Shown here in pieces: positions 1 to 6,721 of a DNA stretch of 6,721 bases. The stretch is from Kiritimatiellia bacterium. GTDB lineage: Bacteria; Verrucomicrobiota; Kiritimatiellia; RFP12; UBA1067. The notes beneath the pieces are model-generated. The model was not told where the DNA came from. It did not search any database and was given only the letters and a program-made list of their open reading frames with translations. Both the position numbers and the translations under genes were made by a program. How positions within the stretch are numbered: position 1 is the first letter of the stretch; every line of letters begins with the position of its first letter. The stretch lies in contig JAFPNP010000102.1 in assembly GCA_017411125.1 (NCBI GenBank), positions 1-6,721 on the forward strand. Reading direction: 5' to 3'.

Positions 1-950
1 CGGAGACGGTCTCCATTTCGTATACCGCCGACTCGCCCGGCATGGCTGATCGCGTCGTGTTCTCGCACCGCCTGTTGCCGCGGCGCGCGAAGTGGAATTT
101 CGTGCGGCATTCGCGCACGGCAAACTTCTACAACCTGCCTCCAGGCGACTACAGGCTGGAGGTTGTTGCGCGGCTGCCGTTTGGCGATCTCAGTCCGCCC
201 GCCATATTCGAGTTCAGCATCGCGCCGCACTTCTACGAGACAACGGCGTTCATTGTCGGCGCGAGCGTTTTCCTGCTGCTCGTGATGTTTCTCGTCGTGC
301 GGGCCGTCTACCTCCGCCGTGTCCGGGCCAAGCTTCTGGCCGCGCGGCAACGCGACGTGCTGGCGGCGGAACGCGCGCGGATCGCCCATGACATCCATGA
401 CGATGTCGGCGCACGGCTGACGCGCGTCTCTTACATCACGGAAATGGCCACCGAGAAAGATCCAAGCATAGGCGAGGTGGCCGACGAGGTCCGCGACGTC
501 ATACGCGCGCTCGACGAGGTGGTGTGGGCCGTCGAGCCGCGCAACGACACGCTGTCGGCGTTCGCCGACTACCTCTACACCTACGCCGAGCGGTATCTCA
601 ACACGATGCACGTTCGCCTGCGGGCGTCGATCCCGCCGGAACTTCCTGCGGCCGCCGTTACCAGTAAGACGCGGCATGCCGTCTTCATGTGCGTCAAGGA
701 GGCGCTCAACAACATCGTCAAGCATGCCGCCGCCACGACGGCGTTCGTGTCGCTGTCCATCCACGGCAACGAGGTGCGCGTGACGGCGGGCGATGACGGC
801 AAGGGCTTCGCGGGACCGCGCGAGGGCGGCAACGGCCTCGCGAACATGCGGGAGCGCATGGCGGACATCGGCGGAACGTTCGCCGTTGGGCCGCGCGAAG
901 GCGGCGGATGCGAAGTGGTGCTTTCGTTCAAATTGAATGGCAAGCCATGA
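1..950 (+). CDS. Y_Y_Y-domain sensor histidine kinase, C-terminal part (5' partial)
   Basis: The reading frame is open from base 3, so the gene starts upstream; the ATG at 42 is internal, and residues are numbered from it. Residues 1-66 resemble the end of a Y_Y_Y domain (FYNLPPGDYRLEVVAR, then a strand ending in APHFYET), which in this family follows an extracytoplasmic beta-propeller sensor; that propeller would lie off the window. One membrane segment covers about 67-89. A HisKA_3 dimerisation domain follows, with the phosphoacceptor His119 in AHDIHDDVG. The HATPase domain at about 210-298 has an N box (KEALNNIVKHA), a G1 box (DDGKGF) and a G2 box (GNGLANMRERM), so the kinase core looks intact. 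It should autophosphorylate at the membrane and pass phosphate to the regulator encoded next, whose start overlaps its stop by 4 bases. The sensed ligand cannot be read from the sequence; a sugar is a guess from context. Confidence 0.93.
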   Translation, partial: ETVSISYTADSPGMADRVVFSHRLLPRRAKWNFVRHSRTANFYNLPPGDYRLEVVARLPFGDLSPPAIFEFSIAPHFYETTAFIVGASVFLLLVMFLVVRAVYLRRVRAKLLAARQRDVLAAERARIAHDIHDDVGARLTRVSYITEMATEKDPSIGEVADEVRDVIRALDEVVWAVEPRNDTLSAFADYLYTYAERYLNTMHVRLRASIPPELPAAAVTSKTRHAVFMCVKEALNNIVKHAAATTAFVSLSIHGNEVRVTAGDDGKGFAGPREGGNGLANMRERMADIGGTFAVGPREGGGCEVVLSFKLNGKP

Positions 951-1591
951 AAGAAAAGAATTCCATCATCAAGGTCGCGCTCGTCGAGGACAACGCCGGC
1001 ATCCGCAAGTCGCTCGAACGGCTCTTCGCGGAGAAGGACGACATCGAGATGACGCGCATGTTCGGAGACGGCGAGTCCGCGCTCGCGGAACTTGCCGCGC
1101 TCGCGCCGGACGTCGTGCTGGTGGACATCAACCTCCCCGGCAAATCCGGTATTGACGTCATCCGCGAGGCGAAGGCGGCGTTGCCGCAGGTGCAGTTCCT
1201 GGTGCTGACGGTCTACGACGACCCGGCGCGCATCTTCCAGGCGCTGGCTGCTGGCGCGAACGGCTACCTGCTCAAGCGCGCCACGCCGACCGAGCTGCTG
1301 GCGGCCATCCGCGATCTCTACAACGGCGGCTCGCCCATGAGCGGCTCCGTCGCGCGCAAGGTGGTGCAGTCGTTCCACCAGATGGGGACGGCTCCGAACG
1401 AGACGGAGAACCTTTCGCCGCGCGAGAACGAGATCCTGCAGCTGCTGGCCGACGGCTATTTCTACAAGGAGATAGCGGAAAAGCTGTCCATCGGCATCGA
1501 GACGGTGCGCACCTACATCCGCCGCATCTACGACAAGCTGCACGTCCGCACCCGGACCGAGGCCGTCGTCAAGCACCTCACTCGCCGTTGA
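947..1591 (+). CDS. NarL/LuxR-family response regulator
   Basis: This is a 214-residue transcription regulator of the usual size for the family. The receiver domain (about 7-125) has the acidic pair Glu14-Asp15, the phosphoacceptor Asp60 in LVDINLPG, Thr88 and Lys110. A short linker leads to a LuxR-type helix-turn-helix at about 156-212, starting LSPRENEILQLLADG and including the recognition region GIETVRTYIRRIYDKL. I chose the ATG at 947 because it overlaps the kinase stop as ATGA and leaves a normal short lead before the first receiver strand (KVALVEDN). A longer frame from an ATG at 908 would add 13 residues and has a possible GAAGG at 897-901, so it is not excluded. It is almost certainly the partner of the upstream kinase. 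Control of the downstream hydrolase genes is inferred from position only. Confidence 0.95.
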   Translation: MKEKNSIIKVALVEDNAGIRKSLERLFAEKDDIEMTRMFGDGESALAELAALAPDVVLVDINLPGKSGIDVIREAKAALPQVQFLVLTVYDDPARIFQALAAGANGYLLKRATPTELLAAIRDLYNGGSPMSGSVARKVVQSFHQMGTAPNETENLSPRENEILQLLADGYFYKEIAEKLSIGIETVRTYIRRIYDKLHVRTRTEAVVKHLTRR

Positions 1592-1618
1592 AAGGAGCTT
1601 GCAATTCAGCTGACGAGG

Positions 1619-1640
1619 CAGAGAAAGGTAGAGATCCATG
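1619..1640 (+). promoter_or_regulatory. Ribosome binding site and start leader of the GH32 gene
   Basis: An AGAAAGG at 1622-1628 lies 9 bases before the ATG at 1638 and supports that start. The 22 bases ending in the ATG are nearly the same as those at 5575-5596 in front of the serine hydrolase gene (19 of 22 identical). The gap between the regulator and this gene is only 46 bases. It also holds AAGGAG directly after the regulator stop (1592-1597), but no usable start follows it: the in-frame TTG at 1599 meets a stop after four codons. I see no clear promoter in the gap. Confidence 0.6.
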
Positions 1641-3320
1641 CGCATCGTGCAACGTACAAGGATTGCCATCGTCCTGATCGGAATCGCATACGGCATCCAT
1701 GCCGCAGAATTCCAGTTCAACGTGCAACCGGGCGGACGATATCTGGCGGTTCCTGTGGAAAGTGGTGCCCCAAAGATACTGCTGGAGATATTCGAGAACG
1801 GAAGGCGCTTGACGTACGATGCCGTCGAATGGGCCCGCCGCGATCCTACGTGGGTCGGTTCTCTTGACCTCGGCGAAGTCAAGGGCCGAACGCTAAGGTT
1901 TCGCTTCTCGGGGACGGAACTGCCGTCCATCTCCGCACGCGACTTGGTGTTTGCCGACAGACGTTTTCCTGGCGCTAAAGGGCAATATGCCGAATCGTGG
2001 CGTCCGCAGATACACTTCACGCCGCCGACTGGCCGGTTAAACGATCCGAACGGGCTCTCCTATTTCAAAGGCGAGTGGCACATGTTCTACCAGCATAGTC
2101 CGTTTACGCTCGGAAGAGGCCCAAAGCATTGGGGCCATGCCGTTTCGCAAGATCTGGTCCATTGGCAGGATTTAGGGGATGCGCTTGCGCCAGACGATTC
2201 CGGGAGGATGTTCTCCGGCAGCGCCGTAACGGATTTCGCGGACACGGCTGGCTTTGGCAAGAACGCGCATGTGCTGATCTACACGTGCGCAGGGGATACG
2301 TTCGATTTGTTCACCCAGCGTATTGCCTGGTCGCATGACGGACGAACCTATACCAAGTGGCCAAAGGCCGTCATAGAGAACCGGCCGGACGCCAATCGCG
2401 ATCCAAAGGTTTTCTGGTATGCTCCCGGCAAACATTGGGTCATGCTCGTCTATGGCGAGGTGGCAAAGCTACGCCACGGCATATCGTTCTTCACGTCTCC
2501 CGACCTGAAGAACTGGACGTGGGCAAGTTGTGTGCCGGGAGACTTCTTTGACAGCGGGTGTTATCTATACGAGTGCCCCGACATGTTCGAGATGCCCATC
2601 GAGGGCGAGATGGCAACTCGCTGGGTACTGACGGCGGCGAATCGGCAATACGCAATCGGCACGTTCGACGGGCAGATGTTCGTGCCGGAGGCCGAGAGGC
2701 TGGAGCAGATGCGTCCGGTGGGCAATGTCAGCACCCCCGTCTATGCGTGGCAGACATTCTCGGATGTGCCTGATGGACGGCGCATACAGATTGCATGGAG
2801 TAAATACGACCCACTTGCTGGCGGAAACAAGGCAACGATGTTCAATCAGGCGATGACCCTGCCTATGGAACTGAAACTGGTTCGAACGGACGCAGGCCTG
2901 CGATTGTCGCGTTTCCCTGTGAAAGAACTCGAGTCCCTGCGTAAAGGGCCTCCAATGTCGCTGAAAGATTTCAATGGAGAGCTTGTGGAGATCAAGTTCT
3001 CGTGCGTGCCAGTTGCCGACGCCGTAATAGCGTTAGACCTGCGCGGTATCAAGATTGAATATAGAGCCATCCAACATACGTTATCTGTTAATGGCCAATC
3101 GACTGCATGGAATCTGGACGCGGAAGGACGACTTGGTCTGCACATATTCATTGACCGCGTGGGGCTTGACGTATTCTCGCTGGATGGTTTTCAGTACATT
3201 CCCATGCCAAACATAAAGCCCAATCCATCAAAGACGCGCCTTTCCTGGAAGGCTAGCGGCATGAAGCAATCAGTACGTGCAGTAATAGAACAGGCCTGGC
3301 ACCTGAGGAGCGCCATGTGA
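1638..3320 (+). CDS. Secreted glycoside hydrolase family 32 (levanase / fructan beta-fructosidase type)
   Basis: This 560-residue protein should cleave beta-fructosidic bonds in fructans or sucrose-like sugars outside the cytoplasm. Residues 1-22 form a signal peptide (basic start, IAIVLIGIAYGI core, cleavage near HAA). Residues about 25-110 look like the DUF4980-type N-terminal domain found in many levanases. The five-blade propeller begins near 120. Key motifs are RLNDPNG with nucleophile Asp136, FYQH at 150-153, WGHAVSQDLVHW at 165-176, FSGSAV at 192-197, RDP at 254-256 with the transition-state Asp255, and YECPD with acid/base Glu312. A C-terminal beta-sandwich ends the protein; LHIFIDRVGLDVF at about 501-513 matches its usual signature, with Asp where Glu is typical. 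All catalytic residues are present. Exo or endo action, and levan versus inulin, cannot be decided here. Its GC content is visibly lower than that of its neighbours, and it alone uses TTA leucine codons. Confidence 0.94.
   Translation: MRIVQRTRIAIVLIGIAYGIHAAEFQFNVQPGGRYLAVPVESGAPKILLEIFENGRRLTYDAVEWARRDPTWVGSLDLGEVKGRTLRFRFSGTELPSISARDLVFADRRFPGAKGQYAESWRPQIHFTPPTGRLNDPNGLSYFKGEWHMFYQHSPFTLGRGPKHWGHAVSQDLVHWQDLGDALAPDDSGRMFSGSAVTDFADTAGFGKNAHVLIYTCAGDTFDLFTQRIAWSHDGRTYTKWPKAVIENRPDANRDPKVFWYAPGKHWVMLVYGEVAKLRHGISFFTSPDLKNWTWASCVPGDFFDSGCYLYECPDMFEMPIEGEMATRWVLTAANRQYAIGTFDGQMFVPEAERLEQMRPVGNVSTPVYAWQTFSDVPDGRRIQIAWSKYDPLAGGNKATMFNQAMTLPMELKLVRTDAGLRLSRFPVKELESLRKGPPMSLKDFNGELVEIKFSCVPVADAVIALDLRGIKIEYRAIQHTLSVNGQSTAWNLDAEGRLGLHIFIDRVGLDVFSLDGFQYIPMPNIKPNPSKTRLSWKASGMKQSVRAVIEQAWHLRSAM
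3305..3319 (+). promoter_or_regulatory. Shine-Dalgarno deciding a GTG start for the GH71/99-like gene
   Basis: GAGGAG at 3305-3310 sits 6 bases before the GTG at 3317, inside the last codons of the GH32 gene. The GTG overlaps the GH32 stop as GTGA. The next in-frame ATG (3329) would be 18 bases from this site, too far, so GTG is the better start. The arrangement suggests translational coupling of the two enzymes. Confidence 0.75.
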
Positions 3321-5548
3321 AAATCGGCATGATTTTCGCGGCGGCGATTGTGCTGGCGGCTTTGTCCGCGCCATGCGACATCGCATCCGACACGTGGGTG
3401 GCGACGGACGGGCTTGGCCGTTCGCTCCCCACGGCGGCGGAGGCCGGTCTGCCCAGGACAAACCGTACGGTCGCGGTGTTCTACTTCATCAACCGTCCCA
3501 CCGACGAAAACGTGCCGGGACCGTTCGACGTATCGAAGATCCTGTCGGCGGATCCAGACGCCCTGAAGAAACCGGACTCGCCTCTATGGGGTCCGATGTG
3601 CTGCAACCACTGGTGGGGCGAACCGCTTTTCGGCTACTACTGCTCGAACGATCCGTTCGTTCTGCGCAAGCATGCGCAGATGCTGGGTGACGCTGGTGTT
3701 GACGTCATCGTGTTCGACGTGAGCAACGGGCCGACGTTCGACGCCTCGTGGCAGGAGATCGTCCGCGTGTTCGCCGACGTGCGCGCGTCCGGCGGGCACA
3801 CGCCTCAGATCGCATTTCTGTGTCCGTTCCCCGCGTACCCGCCGTACGGCCTGCGTGGCGGCGAGCTGCGGCATCTGTGGAGAACGCTCTACGAGCCCGG
3901 CATCCATCCCGAACTCTGGTTCCGATGGAAAGGAAAACCGCTTGTCATCGCCCATCCTGCATACGCCGCCTCGGAGCCGGTGGCGAGCGGCTTCGGCCCG
4001 GGCGGGAAAGGCAAGCTCGTCGCCGAGCGGCTCGCGCCCGGACATGCGCTCGGACAATCGTTCGCCGCCAAGGCGCCGTTCGGGAACATACGCATCAGCA
4101 CTCCCACGTTCGGTTCGCATCCGGATTCCGCGGCGACAATGCGTTTGCGCAAGGACGGTCCGAAAGGCGCGGTTGTGGCGGAGCAACGTTTCACCAACAT
4201 CGCCGACAATGCGTCGCTTGTCATGAAGCTGGCGAACTCGTGTCCGGCGGGGCGTTACTTCATCGAGCTTGCCGAGCCCGCTTCATCCGTTGGCTGGTGG
4301 ACCTTGAGAGCCGCAAAGAAAGACCTCGACGGGAAGGCGTACCGGGATTGCGTCCCTTGCGAGGGAACAAGGATGTTCTGCGCCTGGGGCGCGGAGGACG
4401 AAGATTCCAGGCGGATACGCGAATTCTTCGCGTTTAGACGTCCGCTTGTCGGCTACAACGGAGAAGACTCGAAGGCTGGCGGATGGCCATGGCTGGAGGT
4501 CTATCCGCAACATGTCTACAGGGGGCTGGACGGGGAGGACGAGATGATGGCCGTCTCTGTGGCGCAGAATGCCAGTCCGGCTGGAAAGTGTGCGATGAGC
4601 GCGCCTGGTGCGATGGGGCGGCGCTGGCATGGCGGCGCAAACGATCCGCGTCTTGCGCAGTTGGCGTTGGGACCGAATTTTCAAGAGCAGTGGGACTTGG
4701 CATTGAAGGCTGCGCCGCCGCTCGTTTTCGTGACGGGATGGAACGAATGGCGCGCGATGCGCCTGCCGGAATGGAACAACTACCGGAATGAAGCGGGCGT
4801 GTTCTGCGACCAGTTCAATCCCGAATTCTCGCGCGACTGCGAACCTGTGAAAGGGTTCTGGGGCGACGCGTACTACTGGCAGCTCGTAGCTAATGTCCGC
4901 CGGTACAAGGGCGTGCATGAAATACCGCCGACGGTCTCGCGTCCGATCCGCATCGACGGCAACTTCGACGACTGGCGGGACGTGCAGCCTGAGTTCCGCG
5001 ACACCGTCGGCGACGAAGTGCGGAGGGATTTCACCGCGCACGGGATGAAGGCCGGACGTTACGTGGACATGTCCGGTCGCAACGACATCGTGGCCGCGAA
5101 GGTCTCGCGCAATGGGAACGACATCTGCTTCTATGTGCGGACACGAGAGCCGATGACGGCACCAGGCGGCCAGGACTGGATGAAGCTTTTCATTGACGCA
5201 GACCGTTCCGCCGCCACAGGCTGGCTGGGGTACGATTTCATGGTTGAACGCACGACGGCTGAGCGAGGCGGAAGTCATGCTGGACGAACCGTCTTGCGGA
5301 TGCACGAACCGGGCAAGCTGACGGGCACGTTCTCATGGTCGGCACCGTTGGCAGAAGTGTCTGCCGCATGGTCTGGGAAAGAGATGGAGATTGCCGTTCC
5401 CTCATCGGCGTTCCGCGGGCGGCTACGTTCAGACGGGTTCGATTTCAAGTGGGAAGACCATTCGCTCCAATCATACGACTGGACGGATTTCACGCTTCAC
5501 GGCGACGCCGCCCCCAACGACCGCTACAACTTCCGCGTTCTATTTTGA
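3317..5548 (+). CDS. Secreted GH71/99-like glycoside hydrolase with inserted beta-sandwich and C-terminal CBM9-like domain
   Basis: This is a 743-residue exported protein. Residues 1-24 are a signal peptide (MKIGMIFAAAIVLAALSA); Cys20 follows a proline, so a lipoprotein site is unlikely. The catalytic part, about 48-215 plus 346-535, resembles bacterial GH71/99-like proteins: AVFYFINRP, the WWGEPLFGYY segment at 99-108, RKHAQMLGDAGVDVIVFDVSNG at 117-138, and VTGWNEW at 472-478. Related families act on alpha-mannosides or alpha-glucans; the substrate here is unknown, and I cannot name the catalytic acids with certainty. Residues about 220-345 interrupt this domain with a strand-rich segment (LGQSFAAKAPFGNIRIS, then RYFIELAEPASSVGWWTL) that looks like a binding module. 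Residues about 540-743 start with PIRIDGNFDDWRDVQPEF and resemble a CBM9/DOMON-like carbohydrate-binding domain. It is translated from a GTG coupled to the GH32 stop. Confidence 0.8.
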   Translation: MKIGMIFAAAIVLAALSAPCDIASDTWVATDGLGRSLPTAAEAGLPRTNRTVAVFYFINRPTDENVPGPFDVSKILSADPDALKKPDSPLWGPMCCNHWWGEPLFGYYCSNDPFVLRKHAQMLGDAGVDVIVFDVSNGPTFDASWQEIVRVFADVRASGGHTPQIAFLCPFPAYPPYGLRGGELRHLWRTLYEPGIHPELWFRWKGKPLVIAHPAYAASEPVASGFGPGGKGKLVAERLAPGHALGQSFAAKAPFGNIRISTPTFGSHPDSAATMRLRKDGPKGAVVAEQRFTNIADNASLVMKLANSCPAGRYFIELAEPASSVGWWTLRAAKKDLDGKAYRDCVPCEGTRMFCAWGAEDEDSRRIREFFAFRRPLVGYNGEDSKAGGWPWLEVYPQHVYRGLDGEDEMMAVSVAQNASPAGKCAMSAPGAMGRRWHGGANDPRLAQLALGPNFQEQWDLALKAAPPLVFVTGWNEWRAMRLPEWNNYRNEAGVFCDQFNPEFSRDCEPVKGFWGDAYYWQLVANVRRYKGVHEIPPTVSRPIRIDGNFDDWRDVQPEFRDTVGDEVRRDFTAHGMKAGRYVDMSGRNDIVAAKVSRNGNDICFYVRTREPMTAPGGQDWMKLFIDADRSAATGWLGYDFMVERTTAERGGSHAGRTVLRMHEPGKLTGTFSWSAPLAEVSAAWSGKEMEIAVPSSAFRGRLRSDGFDFKWEDHSLQSYDWTDFTLHGDAAPNDRYNFRVLF
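4271..4351 (+). other. Junction where the inserted segment returns to the GH71/99-like core
   Basis: These bases encode about residues 319-345. The segment ends its last predicted strand at SSVGWWTLR, passes a polar linker (AAKKDLDGKAYRDCVPC), and the core resumes with TRMFCAWG and IREFFAFRRP. The last motif normally follows the strand seen at GKPLVIAHPAY (206-216), so the two halves of the core are about 130 residues apart. The limits are judged by eye and are approximate. Confidence 0.45.
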
Positions 5549-5574
5549 GGCAGTTGCAGAACTTTAAAAACAAC

Positions 5575-5596
5575 CAGAGAAAGGAAGAATTCCATG
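5575..5596 (+). promoter_or_regulatory. Ribosome binding site and start leader of the serine hydrolase gene
   Basis: AAGGAAG at 5581-5587 lies 6 bases before the ATG at 5594, a good spacing that favours this start over the next in-frame ATG at 5615. The 22 bases ending in the ATG match 1619-1640 at 19 positions, including the shared CAGAGAAAGG. The 45-base gap after the GH71/99-like stop is AT-rich (for example ACTTTAAAAA at 5561-5570), but holds no hairpin that I can see. A weak internal promoter there is possible but not shown. Confidence 0.6.
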
Positions 5597-6721
5597 TCAA
5601 CAGGAAAAGCACGAATGATAAGCTTGCGCGGCCTTGCCAAGATTGGCGTGGTTCTGTGCTGTGGACTGGCGTATGCTTCCCCGGTGGGCGACGCCATCGG
5701 GCCGTACGTCGACGGCGGAGAGCTGCCGGGCGCGGTGTCGGTCGTGGTGGACGCGAAGGGGAAGGCGACCGTCGACTGCCGCGGCTACGCAGACCTTGAG
5801 GCGAAAACGCCGATGCGGCCCGACTCGATCTTCTGGCTGGCCTCCAACACGAAGGCGATCGCCGCCGCCACATTGATGACGCTGGTGGACGAGGGGAAGG
5901 TGAACCTGGACGATCTCGTGGCGAAGTACCTGCCGGAATTCGCCGACGTGAAGGTGGCGGCGAAGGACGGTCCGCGCGCGCCTGTCCGCCCGATGACGGT
6001 GCGGATGACGCTCTCGCACATGAGCGGACTGCCGTTCTTCCCCGGAATGCCCATCGACAAGCGGTCGATCGCCGAGCTGGCGCATCTCGCGGCGACCACG
6101 CCGCTGGCGGCGGACCCGGGCGAGTGCTACGCCTACTCCAACTGGGGCATCGACGTGGCGATGGCCGTTGTGGAGAAGGTGACGGGGCGTTCCTTCGCGG
6201 CCGTGATGAAGGAGCGCATCCTCGATCCGCTTGGCATGAAGGACGCGACATTCGTGCCGTCGGAGGAGCAGATGACGCGCCTCGCCAAGTCCTACAGGCT
6301 CTCGGACAACCTGAAGCCCAGGGAAATCAAGATCGCCCAGTTCCGCTATCCGTACACGGATCCCACGCGCGAGCCCGAGGGCGGCGGCGGGCTGTTCGGC
6401 ACGGCGGACGACCTGTGCCGCTTCTTCAGAATGCTGGCGGCTGGCGGCACGACATCGGACGGGCGTCGCATCCTTTCCGAGCAGGCGGTGCGGGAAATGA
6501 CGCGGCGGCAGACGCCTGATCGTCCCAAGATCACGTCCTACGGATTTGGCCTGAACGTCAAACCAAATTGTGTGGGACACGGCGGCGCCTACGGCACGTA
6601 CGCGGCGTTCGATCCCACGACTAAAGTGGTACGGGTGCTCTGCATCTCGATGTCCGGCACGACCAAGCAACGCACGGCGTTCCAGGCGGCCTGGGACAAG
6701 GCCAGTCTCGCCGGCACGGCA
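5594..6721 (+). CDS. Secreted serine hydrolase, beta-lactamase / class C penicillin-binding family (3' partial)
   Basis: The frame is open for 376 codons to the window edge, so the stop lies outside; the family is usually about this long or slightly longer, so little is likely missing. Residues 1-28 form a signal peptide (basic start, IGVVLCCGLAYA core, cleavage near AYA). The PF00144 fold starts with LPGAVSVVVDAKG at 44-56. The three active-site motifs are present: SxxK as SNTK with nucleophile Ser84 and Lys87, YxN as Tyr181-Ser182-Asn183, and HGG at 329-331 in the KTG position. TLSHMSGL (139-146) and RILDPLGMKDATF (208-220) are typical. Members include esterases, D-amino-acid peptidases and beta-lactamases. 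Beside two glycan hydrolases, an esterase that removes acyl groups is plausible, but this is inference. Antibiotic resistance should not be assumed, since most members of this broad family are not lactamases. Confidence 0.92.
   Translation, partial: MSTGKARMISLRGLAKIGVVLCCGLAYASPVGDAIGPYVDGGELPGAVSVVVDAKGKATVDCRGYADLEAKTPMRPDSIFWLASNTKAIAAATLMTLVDEGKVNLDDLVAKYLPEFADVKVAAKDGPRAPVRPMTVRMTLSHMSGLPFFPGMPIDKRSIAELAHLAATTPLAADPGECYAYSNWGIDVAMAVVEKVTGRSFAAVMKERILDPLGMKDATFVPSEEQMTRLAKSYRLSDNLKPREIKIAQFRYPYTDPTREPEGGGGLFGTADDLCRFFRMLAAGGTTSDGRRILSEQAVREMTRRQTPDRPKITSYGFGLNVKPNCVGHGGAYGTYAAFDPTTKVVRVLCISMSGTTKQRTAFQAAWDKASLAGTA

Noticed and set aside
813..905. Short near-repeat in the kinase gene, 813-830 versus 888-905, 16 of 18 bases the same, both encoding GPREGG
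   Set aside because: Both copies fall at glycine-rich turns of the ATPase domain and the match is short; chance or local codon bias explains it.
1596..1612. AGCT...AGCT symmetry in the gap before the GH32 gene as a possible regulator site or terminator
   Set aside because: Only 4 bases are matched, AGCT is its own complement, and the flanking bases do not extend the pairing; no U-tract follows.
581..2020. Long open frame of 479 codons on the minus strand across the kinase, regulator and GH32 start
   Set aside because: It lies opposite three well-recognised genes, its product is arginine- and histidine-rich with no known domain, and GC-rich coding DNA often leaves such antisense frames open.
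3317..3376. Lipoprotein signal ending at Cys20 of the GH71/99-like protein
   Set aside because: The residue before the cysteine is proline (SAPC), which does not fit a lipobox; an ordinary signal peptide fits better.
4283..5305. Open frame of 340 codons on the minus strand opposite the GH71/99-like gene
   Set aside because: No recognisable domain; low-complexity composition expected of an antisense shadow of a real gene.
5597..6670. Open frame of 357 codons on the minus strand opposite the serine hydrolase
   Set aside because: The plus-strand frame has a signal peptide, a ribosome binding site and three active-site motifs; the minus-strand product has Arg/His-rich shadow composition.

Overview
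The window is a compact, GC-rich bacterial stretch with five protein genes, all on the + strand. Both edges cut a gene. The layout is: the C-terminal part of a membrane sensor histidine kinase (1-950), a NarL/LuxR-type response regulator (947-1591), a secreted GH32 fructan hydrolase (1638-3320), a secreted GH71/99-like hydrolase with a C-terminal CBM9-like domain (3317-5548), and a secreted serine hydrolase of the beta-lactamase / class C family that runs off the right edge (5594-6721). No RNA gene, CRISPR array, insertion sequence or convincing terminator was seen.

The gene type points to a glycan-degrading accessory locus. Y_Y_Y-type sensor kinases paired with a separate LuxR-type regulator, GH71/99-like enzymes with CBM9-like tails, and family PF00144 serine hydrolases are common in the PVC group (Verrucomicrobiota, Lentisphaerota, Kiritimatiellota) and also occur in Acidobacteriota and Planctomycetota. 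I lean to a PVC-type bacterium, but this is inference from gene style; there is no marker gene.

The genes look like one transcription unit. The kinase and regulator overlap by 4 bases (ATGA). The regulator and GH32 gene are 46 bases apart. The GH32 gene and the GH71/99-like gene overlap by 4 bases (GTGA), with a good Shine-Dalgarno inside the GH32 end. The serine hydrolase follows after 45 bases. The simplest reading is that a signal, perhaps a sugar released outside the cytoplasm, is sensed by the kinase and passed to the regulator, which controls the exported enzymes downstream. The regulatory link and the substrate are inferred.

The points most worth a second look are: a beta-sandwich-like segment inserted inside the GH71/99-like catalytic domain; the translational coupling of that unusual enzyme to a fructan hydrolase; the lower GC and distinct codon use of the GH32 gene against its neighbours; and a nearly identical 22-base start-site leader in front of both the GH32 and the serine hydrolase genes.
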